NCBI RefSeq assembly: GCF_001598335.1
Contig: NZ_BCYT01000010.1
Coordinates: 32,052 to 96,051 of the forward strand
Direction: 5' to 3'
Origin: Sphingobium abikonense NBRC 16140
Lineage (GTDB): Bacteria > Pseudomonadota > Alphaproteobacteria > Sphingomonadales > Sphingomonadaceae
DNA: 64,000 nt
Position 1 is the stretch's first letter; each line of letters starts with the position of its first letter. Under the pieces are notes generated by a model. The model did not search any database, was not told the DNA's origin, and was given only the letters and a program-made list of their open reading frames with translations. A program made the position numbers and the translations under genes. Shown piece by piece: positions 21,201-27,997 of this stretch.

Positions 21201-21241
21201 TCGGCCGCACCCTGAATGTGGGTGTGCGGGCGAAATTCTGA
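18209..21241 (+). CDS. TonB-dependent receptor with N-terminal signalling (STN) domain
   Basis: 1010 residues from ATG 18209. A signal peptide covers about 1-30 (ends AGQAQQ). The STN domain (about residues 35-100) has IAAQPMDRALEQLARQSGQ and LTIVQDRAGALIVRP. Next come a TonB-box-like IIVTARFSDG, the plug domain (about 150-270, with FNVAEALQRVPGVTI and SVRGLGPNFQAVTFDG) and a 22-strand barrel closing with RTLNVGVRAKF. The plug motifs match the large TBDR subgroup common in sphingomonads and Caulobacter that import oligosaccharides or other large ligands, not siderophores in particular. The STN domain and the adjacent sigma/FecR genes make it a self-inducing transducer. The ligand is unknown; the downstream PHP phosphoesterase hints at a phosphorylated compound. 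Confidence 0.93.
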   Translation: MINSKRQLRRSAELALTLCAIAIPAAGQAQQADRRVQVRIAAQPMDRALEQLARQSGQDILFTRAAVAGRTAPALSGVYDAQTALRRLTAGTGLTIVQDRAGALIVRPQSAAAAQTPAGATDITAQGSDIIVTARFSDGVGRSLDVKRNADSIADAIVAADIGKLPAFNVAEALQRVPGVTIVREAGEGQFISVRGLGPNFQAVTFDGMPLAYNENIRNSGQSGRQFRLQVLPATLIDSIVVIKSPTADLVESGIGSTVDIRLINPLDRDSFIAANAYGGYEERTDTLNPNGTLSAGWHNADKTFGLLAGVSYSKRKVQFDRLRFGWQDVDIEGLGTVRAPGDIQPYLETEDRERISAVLGMQWRPASNVEVDIDGLYSKFNNQVTERRLSYYIGSQIANLDVSSAVVEDGRLVAGTINGARIRNYSEYMDQSHENLQLNAKLKLDLGGWQVEPRVSYAKARSDLDTPIQRVQYRTANGAGGNLTFDISNDVVGDKRITSLYSDLDLTDPSAMPFESFAVRPINSVDEDKSFVLNVKRDLDFGLGGFRLTKLLFGGQLSDRYRDYQRRDRSGTVLRDGFDRTDAFLQYPVPSNAFDQSIVNRQPWSNVDWSLFNAAYTLGSEYDGVSPDAYDLEPTAADLQNSYRIDEDIAAGYGRLDFESIVGNVPVTGNIGLRYVRTKTQVRGTTISPVPDGEGGVTTEVTPVTTRASYAEFLPSANATFKFTDNVQLRLGVARTMTRPSLSELRNSINTNSVTVTNIYNLGAAALDDPDLNLTAAAGNPNLRPYTSWNFDMSFEWYFDRFGAFTAAAFHKDISDYIASDFETRTLAFAVNDGSTLPVDILVATPTNVGDATITGIEFGYTNKLPFGLGVTATATFATTKLELDTSTVGTQSAGIQGVSDVSYSITPFFESGPFEFNVSYTYRSSYMTDSGANVTSLPTAEDVVAYYQKGFGIVDLGASYQLRPNVELFLQAVNILDERQVSYAGTAAEVSEIHTFGRTLNVGVRAKF

Positions 21242-21252
21242 CGCGACTTGCC

Positions 21253-21289
21253 CATGCGGCCCCGGGCATCACCTCGCCGGGGTCGCATG
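21253..21289 (+). terminator. Strong hairpin between TBDR and PHP gene
   Basis: CATGCGGCCCCGG (21253-21265) pairs at 12 of 13 positions with CCGGGGTCGCATG (21277-21289) across an 11-nt loop, in the 68-bp gap after the TBDR stop. No U-tract follows, so partial termination or protection of the upstream receptor message is more likely than a complete stop. Confidence 0.55.
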
Positions 21290-21309
21290 ACGCTGGGAGA
21301 TTTCATGAG

Positions 21310-22791
21310 ATGATGCTGCGATCGCTGCTTGCCTATGCCCTTGCCCTGGGGCTGACTTCTCTCTCGTCAGCGTCCGCCCAGACGAAGATCGAACGTCGCT
21401 GGCTGGCCGGCGACCATCATGTCCATAGCGTGTACAGCGCGCGCTATCGGATCGATCCCGACCATCCCGACCATGCGCCCGACCCCATCATCGGTGGCGA
21501 TTCCCGGCACAGCATCCTTCTCAATGCGCAGAAGGCGCGACAGTTCGGGCTGGACTGGATGGTGGCGACCGATCATGGCGGGCCGAACCATTCCGCACTC
21601 AATCATGCGCGCGCCTGGCCGGACGTCGTGGCGGCGCGCCAGGCTCAACCCGATCTCATTCTCTTCTATGGCATGGAATTTGACGTTCCGGGCGGTGAGC
21701 ATGCCAGCCTCATCCTACCCCATGGTCCGGCCGAAGGGGACATGCTGCGCGACCTGGAATCGCGCTTTGCTGAGCGCGATGTCTTTCCGGCCGATCCGGC
21801 GCGCGATCAAAAACCGCGCATGATCGCCGCGCTGCGCTACATGAATGGCTTGCCGGAAAAGCCCGTGCTGATCGCCAATCATCCCTCACGCACCGCGACA
21901 GGCAAGGGCATTTGGGGTCTGCATGCGCCGGACGAATTCCGGCTCTGGCACGCCACTGCGCCCGACATCGCGATCGGCATGGAGGGCGCGCCCGGCCATC
22001 AGGCCGCCCGACCCAAAGCCGGCCTTGATGCCGCACATGGTTCACGGGGCCTCTATGGAGGATATCCCACCATGGGCGGTTTCGATCAGATGGTGGCAAC
22101 CCTTGGGGGCGCATGGGACGGGCTGTTGGGGCAGGGGCTGCACTGGACGATCACCGCCACATCGGATTCCCATGGTCACTGGAGCGAAGGCGGCGCCGAT
22201 TTCTGGCCGGGCGAATATGCAAAGACCTGGGTTTTTGCGGCACCGGACGCGGCGGACATCCTTGGCGGCTTGCGCCAGGGGCGGGTCTTTGCCGTCACCG
22301 GCGACCTTATCGACCGGCTGGATGTCAGCGTCGCCGCTGGCGATGCTCCGGGGCGCTCTGCGTCAACGGGTGAGACGCTGGATGTGCGACCGGGGGAGGA
22401 TATGCATGTCGTCATCCGGGTTCGCCCTGCCCAAAGCGCCAATGGCGGTGGCGACATTCCGGTGCTCGATCATGTCGACCTTATCTCCGGCGTGGTGGGG
22501 GCGCCCAGCGCAGGGCATAATCCGACCACGCATGTCGTGCGCCGCTTCACCGCCCGGGATTGGCGCCATGATGGGGCCTTTCTCGTAATGGAGCATCACA
22601 TGAAAGCACCGGACCGGCCGGGCTATATTCGCGTGCGCGGCACGAACAGGACGGAAGGGGAGCCCAGCCCCGATGTCGTTGGCGAAAATCCGTGGCAAGA
22701 TTTGTGGTTCTACGGCAATCCCGTCTATCTGAGAGTGAGGCCATCGGACACAGCAGCTAAGGGGTTGCCGCCGCGGCCCGTCAGGGATTAG
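21310..22791 (+). CDS. Secreted PHP-domain phosphoesterase-like protein
   Basis: 493 residues with a signal peptide (about 1-23, cut after ASAQ). PHP-superfamily metal motifs: GDHHVHS near residue 35 (HxH), ATDHGGPNHS near 92, MEFD near 124, IANHPS near 196 and TSDSHGHW near 285. PHP enzymes are metal-dependent phosphoesterases of the histidinol-phosphatase fold. Exported versions occur beside TBDRs, where they may hydrolyse phosphate esters in the periplasm. The start has GGGAGA upstream; the second ATG codon at 21313 is an alternative. It follows the transducer TBDR, so the uptake system is probably induced by the compound this enzyme processes. Exact substrate unknown. Confidence 0.82.
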   Translation: MMLRSLLAYALALGLTSLSSASAQTKIERRWLAGDHHVHSVYSARYRIDPDHPDHAPDPIIGGDSRHSILLNAQKARQFGLDWMVATDHGGPNHSALNHARAWPDVVAARQAQPDLILFYGMEFDVPGGEHASLILPHGPAEGDMLRDLESRFAERDVFPADPARDQKPRMIAALRYMNGLPEKPVLIANHPSRTATGKGIWGLHAPDEFRLWHATAPDIAIGMEGAPGHQAARPKAGLDAAHGSRGLYGGYPTMGGFDQMVATLGGAWDGLLGQGLHWTITATSDSHGHWSEGGADFWPGEYAKTWVFAAPDAADILGGLRQGRVFAVTGDLIDRLDVSVAAGDAPGRSASTGETLDVRPGEDMHVVIRVRPAQSANGGGDIPVLDHVDLISGVVGAPSAGHNPTTHVVRRFTARDWRHDGAFLVMEHHMKAPDRPGYIRVRGTNRTEGEPSPDVVGENPWQDLWFYGNPVYLRVRPSDTAAKGLPPRPVRD

Positions 22792-22904
22792 CCCCACTCA
22801 GTCTTTCTTCGCTAAACTTCGGACAGCGCGCCAAACCATCTGCCGGTTCGTTCTGCTATCGGAACTTTCAATCAGCCTGCGCGCTGTTCCGGCGGAGGTT
22901 TCCC

Positions 22905-23801
22905 ATGGCAGCACGCGCATATTGGCAGGGTCAGATTCGGCTGGCCCTTGTATCCATACCGGTGGAAATCTATCCCGCCACCAAGTCCGGCGCTGCGGTC
23001 TCCTTCCGCCAGATCCATGAGCCAAGCGGCAAGCCCATCAAATATGAGAAGGTCGTGAGCGGCGTCGGGCCGGTCGACCCCGATGAAATCCTCAAAGGTT
23101 ATGAACTGTCCAAGGGCAATTATGTCCTGTTGCAGCAGGACGAGATTGAAGCGGTGAAGATCGAGAGCCGCAAGACGCTGGAATTGGTCCAGTTCGTCGA
23201 AGCCGACGCCATCGACGTGCTCTATTATGAAAAGCCCTATTTCGTGCTACCCGCCGATGACCTGGCGGAAGAGGCCTATGCGGTCCTTCGCGATGCGCTG
23301 CGCCGCACCAAGAAAGTGGGCTTGGGCCAATTGTCGGTGCGCGGCCGCGAACAACTGGTGTCTCTCAAGCCTTGCGGACGGGGTCTTGTGCTCGAAGTGC
23401 TTCGCTACGCCGATGAAGTGACGCGCGCGCAAACCTATTTTCGCAGCCTTCCCGACATGGAAGCCGATGCCGACTTGCTCGACCTGGCGACCACGATCAT
23501 CGAAAAAAAGACCGGACTCTTCAAGCCGGAGGAATTTCACGACCGCTATGTTGATGCGCTGCATCAGCTGATCGAAAAGAAGAAGAAAGCCAAGGGCAAG
23601 CGCGTGATCGAAGATGTCGAGGAAGACGCCCCTTCGCGCGGCGCCAATGTCATCGACCTGATGGCCGCGCTCAAAAAATCGGTGGGTGACGGTAGCGGAT
23701 CTTCAAAGAAAAGCGCGACCAAGAAAGCGACATCGCGGAGCACGGCCAAATCCAAGCCCTCGCGCAGCCGCGCCACCACCGCTCGAAAGAAGAGCGCCTG
23801 A
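22905..23801 (+). CDS. ku: Ku protein, non-homologous end joining
   Basis: 298 residues; GGAGG precedes the ATG at 22905 by 6 nt. Bacterial Ku homodimers form a ring that binds double-strand breaks and recruits LigD. The Ku core fills residues 1-230 (opens ARAYWQGQIRLALVSIPVEI; includes RQIHEPSGKPIKYEKVV and LPADDLAEEAYAVLRDAL). The C-terminal tail from about 220 is long, Lys/Ser/Arg-rich and low in complexity (KKKKAKGKR, then many SK, SR and KK pairs), typical of the DNA-binding extension in alphaproteobacterial Ku. ligD follows two genes on, with an MgtC-like gene between them. Confidence 0.96.
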   Translation: MAARAYWQGQIRLALVSIPVEIYPATKSGAAVSFRQIHEPSGKPIKYEKVVSGVGPVDPDEILKGYELSKGNYVLLQQDEIEAVKIESRKTLELVQFVEADAIDVLYYEKPYFVLPADDLAEEAYAVLRDALRRTKKVGLGQLSVRGREQLVSLKPCGRGLVLEVLRYADEVTRAQTYFRSLPDMEADADLLDLATTIIEKKTGLFKPEEFHDRYVDALHQLIEKKKKAKGKRVIEDVEEDAPSRGANVIDLMAALKKSVGDGSGSSKKSATKKATSRSTAKSKPSRSRATTARKKSA

Positions 23802-23805
23802 CCCC

Positions 23806-24285
23806 ATGATACTGAATGCCGCCACGCCCTTGCACATGATCGATGGTCCGATCCTGTTGCGCTTGGGCGCCGCGGCTTTCTTGGGTCTGCTGCTCGGCCT
23901 TGACCGGGAATTGCGCGGGCATGCCGCCGGTCTGCGCACCCACGGCATATTATGTTTCACCTGTGCGCTGATGACGATCAGTGCGATCGCGCTTCATAAT
24001 CAGCTCGGCCTTGATGGCAATATTGATCCGCTGCGCATCTTTGAGGCGTCCGCAGCTTTTACCGGGATCATCGCGGCGGGGCTGATCGTGTTCAATCGCG
24101 GCGAAGTCAAGAATCTGACGACAGCAGCCCATATCTGGCTAGCCGCGATGATCGGCATTGCCTGCGGCGCGGGGCAATGGCCGCTCGTCATCAGTGCGGC
24201 GATCGTGGCGGTGGTGATGCTGACATTGCTCGGCGTTGCGGAGGATTATTGGCTCAAAAGGGTTCGTCAGGGGGATGACCGGTGA
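23806..24285 (+). CDS. MgtC/SapB-like membrane protein
   Basis: 159 residues from ATG 23806, 4 bp after the ku stop. It has four or five hydrophobic segments. The N-terminal family signature is intact: LRLGAAAFLGLLLGLDRELRG followed by AGLRTHGILCFTCALMT. Next come GIIAAGLIVFNRGEVKNLTTAAHIWLAAMIGIACG, here interrupted by predicted loops, and a last helix ending in AEDYWLKR. MgtC/SapB inner-membrane proteins are linked to low-Mg2+ adaptation and modulation of ATP synthase. The stop overlaps the GTG of ligD by 4 nt (GTGA), so it is translated with the repair genes, an unusual setting. Confidence 0.88.
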   Translation: MILNAATPLHMIDGPILLRLGAAAFLGLLLGLDRELRGHAAGLRTHGILCFTCALMTISAIALHNQLGLDGNIDPLRIFEASAAFTGIIAAGLIVFNRGEVKNLTTAAHIWLAAMIGIACGAGQWPLVISAAIVAVVMLTLLGVAEDYWLKRVRQGDDR

Positions 24286-26789
24286 CGCGTGCCAAGGACC
24301 CGCTCGCAACCTATAATGCCAAGCGTGATTTCAGGCGCACGCGCGAACCCAAAGGCGCTGTCGCCAAAAGGTCCGGCAACAGCTTCGTCGTGCAGAAACA
24401 TGCCGCCACACGTCTCCATTGGGACTTCCGTCTCGAAATAGACGGCGTCCTCAAAAGCTGGGCCGTTACCAAGGGGCCGAGCCTGGACCCTGCCGACAAG
24501 CGGCTTGCCGTGCGCACCGAGGACCATCCGCTCGACTATGGGGATTTCGAAGGCGTTATCCCCAAGGGAGAATATGGGGGCGGCACGGTGATGCTCTGGG
24601 ACCGGGGGCGCTGGGAACCGGTGCCGGGCAAAAGCGCAAAGGACCTCGACAAGGGGCATTTGCATGTCATCCTTCATGGCGAACGGATGAAGGGGGAATG
24701 GCTGCTCGTCCGGATGAAAGGGCGCCCCGGTGAGAAGCGCGAAAACTGGCTGCTGCGCAAGGTCGAGGATGATGCCGCCGGTCCGTCCGAGGCCTTGGTG
24801 GACAAGGCGCTGACAAGCATCCTCACCGGCCGATCAATGGCTGAAATCGCGGCGGACAAACAGGCGAGCCACTCGCTCGCCGGCGCCAGGAAAGACGATT
24901 TTGCCAAGTCGATGCAATCGGCGCGGGATCATAACGCCGACGTCAAACGTAAGACGAAGCGAAGGGCCCCGCGGGCCCCGGCCTTTGTGGCCCCGCAATT
25001 GGCCACGCTGGTCGACGATGTGCCGACCGGCAATGACTGGCTGCATGAAATCAAATTTGACGGCTATCGCTCCTTAATCTCTGTCGCGGGGGATAAGGTA
25101 CGGGTCTTCACCCGCAACGGCCTCGATTGGACCGAGAAGTTTCCCGCCCTGGTGCGCAGCCTTGCTGCGCTCGACTTGCCGCCAGCCCTGATCGACGGCG
25201 AAATCGTCGCCTTTGGCACGGACGGCAATCCCAGCTTTTCCTCGCTCCAATCCGTCCTGAAGCGCGGTCATGGCGCTGAGCAGGAGAATGCGCCGCTCAA
25301 CCTCTTTGCCTTCGACCTCCTCTCGCTCGACGGCATGGACCTGCGGCCCTTGTCGACGATCGAGCGGAAGGAGCGGCTGGAGGCGCTGCTGCACGATGCT
25401 GCGCCACCTGTCCATGTCGCTGACCATGTCATAGGCGCTGGCGAAAAACTCTACCGCTCCATGTGTGACGCCCATCAGGAAGGCATCATCGCCAAGCGGG
25501 TCGATGCGCCCTACCGATCCGGGCGCACGCGCAGCTGGGTCAAGGTTAAATGCACGCGGCGGCAGGAATTCGTCATAGTCGGCTGGATCGAAAGCGACGC
25601 CAAGGGTCGGCCCTTCCGATCCCTGCTGCTGGCCCAGAAGGAGGGACGCGCTCTCGTCTACAAGGGCAAGGTCGGTACGGGTTTCAACGCCGATATGATG
25701 AACGATCTGGCCGAAGAAATGACGCCGCTTGCCGTTGAAAAGCCGCCGCTGGACGTGCCCAATGGCGATGCGCGCGGCTCACGCTGGATCAAGCCCAGAC
25801 TTGTCGCGGAAATTGCCTTTGCCGAATTCACCGGTGAAGGGCGCGTTCGCCATGCCAGCTTCCTTGGGCTGCGGACGGATAAGAAAGCTAAGGATGTCAC
25901 GCCGGAAAAGCCTGCGACCCCGCCAAAGGCCGCCATCGGCGTGAAGATCAGCAGCGCCGATCGCGTCATCTTCCCCGACAGCGGTCAGACAAAGGGACAA
26001 TTGGCCGACTATTATGCCCGTATCGCGCCCTTGATGCTGCCCTTCGCCGCCAATCGCCCGATCAGTCTTGTGCGCTGCCCCCAAGGCCGGGCGCGCAAAT
26101 GTTTTTTCCAGAAGCATGACAGCGGCGCATTCGGAAAGGCGGTGCATCATGTGCCCATTGCCGAGAAGGGCGGCGGCACGGAGGATTATCTGTATGTCGA
26201 GGACGCCGATGGCCTGCTGACCTGCGTGCAGATGGGAACGATCGAATTTCATGGTTGGGGCAGCCGGGCGGACGCGGTGGAACAGCCCGATCGCATGATC
26301 TTTGATCTGGACCCCGACGAAGGGATGGACTTTGGACGGGTTCGCGATGCCGCTCGCCATATCCGCAGCGCGCTGGAAGATCTCGGGCTGATATCCTTTG
26401 CCATGATGTCAGGGGGGAAGGGCGTCCATGTCGTCGTGTCGCTGACACCCGGTCATGACTGGGAAACCCACAAGGATTTTTCGTCTCGTTTTGCGCAGGC
26501 TCTGAGCGCCGCTGATCCAGATGCTTTCGTGGCTACCATGAGCAAGGCGAAGCGAAAGAACCGCATCTTCATCGACTGGCTCCGCAACCAGCGGGGCAGT
26601 ACGGCCGTGCTGCCCTTTTCCGCCCGCGCGCGCGCCGGTGCCCCCGTCGCGGTGCCGATCGCCTGGGATGAACTGGACGAGTTCAAGAACGCGCACCCTT
26701 TCGATATAGGCGACGCCAATCAGTTGATCGAGCGGGCGGGCCAACTGAAAGGCTGGGGCTTCGCGGCGCAGTCGCTGCCGGACATTTGA
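24282..26789 (+). CDS. ligD: Multidomain DNA ligase D
   Basis: 835 residues from GTG 24282. Domain order is 3'-phosphoesterase (about 1-190, with FVVQKHAATRLHWDFRLE and DYGDFEGVIPKGEYGGG), ATP-dependent ligase (about 225-530), then primase-polymerase (about 550-835). The adenylation Lys is K258 in HEIKFDGYR, with DGEIVAF downstream and WVKVKC near the end of the ligase core. Polymerase metal Asp residues are D675/D677 in IFDLDPDEG. This single protein trims, fills and seals Ku-bound ends. The order PE-LIG-POL is the one known from Pseudomonas and Rhizobiales LigD. It ends 9 bp before a hairpin. Confidence 0.96.
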   Translation: MTRAKDPLATYNAKRDFRRTREPKGAVAKRSGNSFVVQKHAATRLHWDFRLEIDGVLKSWAVTKGPSLDPADKRLAVRTEDHPLDYGDFEGVIPKGEYGGGTVMLWDRGRWEPVPGKSAKDLDKGHLHVILHGERMKGEWLLVRMKGRPGEKRENWLLRKVEDDAAGPSEALVDKALTSILTGRSMAEIAADKQASHSLAGARKDDFAKSMQSARDHNADVKRKTKRRAPRAPAFVAPQLATLVDDVPTGNDWLHEIKFDGYRSLISVAGDKVRVFTRNGLDWTEKFPALVRSLAALDLPPALIDGEIVAFGTDGNPSFSSLQSVLKRGHGAEQENAPLNLFAFDLLSLDGMDLRPLSTIERKERLEALLHDAAPPVHVADHVIGAGEKLYRSMCDAHQEGIIAKRVDAPYRSGRTRSWVKVKCTRRQEFVIVGWIESDAKGRPFRSLLLAQKEGRALVYKGKVGTGFNADMMNDLAEEMTPLAVEKPPLDVPNGDARGSRWIKPRLVAEIAFAEFTGEGRVRHASFLGLRTDKKAKDVTPEKPATPPKAAIGVKISSADRVIFPDSGQTKGQLADYYARIAPLMLPFAANRPISLVRCPQGRARKCFFQKHDSGAFGKAVHHVPIAEKGGGTEDYLYVEDADGLLTCVQMGTIEFHGWGSRADAVEQPDRMIFDLDPDEGMDFGRVRDAARHIRSALEDLGLISFAMMSGGKGVHVVVSLTPGHDWETHKDFSSRFAQALSAADPDAFVATMSKAKRKNRIFIDWLRNQRGSTAVLPFSARARAGAPVAVPIAWDELDEFKNAHPFDIGDANQLIERAGQLKGWGFAAQSLPDI

Positions 26790-26797
26790 AGCTTTTT

Positions 26798-26816
26798 GCG
26801 ACCAGCTGCTGGTCGC
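26798..26816 (+). terminator. Hairpin after ligD
   Basis: GCGACCAGC (26798-26806) and GCTGGTCGC (26808-26816) are perfectly complementary with one central base, so 8 pairs with a 3-nt loop can form. It lies 9 bp past the ligD stop. T residues precede the stem on the plus strand rather than follow it. Likely transcript end of the repair operon. Confidence 0.5.
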
Positions 26817-26898
26817 CCATGCAACTTCCCGATCGGGCAGGATTTTCACCATCGTCAGCGCGTTGGGGGACGGCGCTTCGTCGTAAGAGGATCATCGC

Positions 26899-27987
26899 AT
26901 GAAGATTGCCCAAATCGCGCCTCTGGCCGAAAGCGTTCCCCCCAAACTCTATGGCGGGACGGAACGCATCGTATCCTATCTGACCGAGGAACTGGTGCAG
27001 CAGGGGCATGACGTCACCCTTTTTGCCAGCGGCGATTCCGTTACGTCGGCAAAGCTTGTGCCGATCACCACCATGGCGCTTCGTCTCAACCCGCATGTCA
27101 GGGATGCAATTCCGCACCACATGATCTTGTTGGATGAAGTTCGCCGCCGCGCCGACGAATTCGATATCCTGCATTTCCATATCGATGTGCTGCATATGCC
27201 GATGGTGCGCGACATGCTGGATCGTGCCGTCACGACACTGCACGGCCGGCTCGACCTGCCGGACCTCGTGCCGCTCTATCGCGCCTTTCCCGACAGTTGC
27301 CTCGTGTCGATTTCGGATCATCAGCGTTTGCCGATGCCGCCGGTCAATTGGGGCGGCACCATCTATCATGGCCTGCCCGCCGACCTCCTGCCCGCAAAGA
27401 CCGAGACGAAGGATGGCTATCTTGCCTTCATCGGCCGCATCTCGCCGGAAAAGCGCCCCGACCGCGCGATCCGGATCGCGGTCGAAGCCGGCATGCCGCT
27501 CAAGATGGCGGCGAAGATCGACGCGGTTGATCGCGCTTATTGGGAGCAGGAAATCGAACCCCTGATGCGAGCGCATGACAATGTCGAATATATCGGCGAG
27601 ATCAATGAGCAGCAGAAGGCAGACTTTCTCGGCAATGCCGCCGCCCTGCTGTTTCCGATCGACTGGCCCGAACCATTTGGCCTCGTCATGATCGAGGCGA
27701 TGGCCTGCGCCACGCCGGTCATCGCGTTCCGCTGCGGATCGGTCCCCGAAGTCATCGATCATGGCGTATCCGGCTTCATCGTCGACAGCGAAGCCGAGGC
27801 CGTCACTGCCGTCCATGCGGCGTGCCAGCTTGATCGCGTTGGCGTACGCGCCGTTTTCGACGCACGGTTCACGGCGGCGCGGATGGCGCGGGATTATGTC
27901 AGCGTCTATGAGGATATCATCACCGGTCGCGCATCGCCACGTCTGACCTCCCTGGTTGGCGAAGGGCAGGACCTGTTGATCGCCTGA
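26899..27987 (+). CDS. Family 4 glycosyltransferase
   Basis: 362 residues with a GT-B fold. The N-terminal domain starts MKIAQIAPLAESVPPKLYGG, a donor-loop pattern found in GT4 enzymes, and the C-terminal domain has the E-x7-E signature in EPFGLVMIEAMACATPVIA (about 257-275). No membrane segment is seen. GAGG precedes the ATG by about 8 nt. It transfers a nucleotide-activated sugar, acceptor unknown. The amylo-alpha-1,6-glucosidase gene begins 10 bp downstream on the same strand. This pair suggests work on an alpha-glucan or small glucoside, perhaps a compatible solute or storage compound, next to the repair operon. Confidence 0.9.
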   Translation: MKIAQIAPLAESVPPKLYGGTERIVSYLTEELVQQGHDVTLFASGDSVTSAKLVPITTMALRLNPHVRDAIPHHMILLDEVRRRADEFDILHFHIDVLHMPMVRDMLDRAVTTLHGRLDLPDLVPLYRAFPDSCLVSISDHQRLPMPPVNWGGTIYHGLPADLLPAKTETKDGYLAFIGRISPEKRPDRAIRIAVEAGMPLKMAAKIDAVDRAYWEQEIEPLMRAHDNVEYIGEINEQQKADFLGNAAALLFPIDWPEPFGLVMIEAMACATPVIAFRCGSVPEVIDHGVSGFIVDSEAEAVTAVHAACQLDRVGVRAVFDARFTAARMARDYVSVYEDIITGRASPRLTSLVGEGQDLLIA

Positions 27988-27997
27988 GGGAGCGCGC

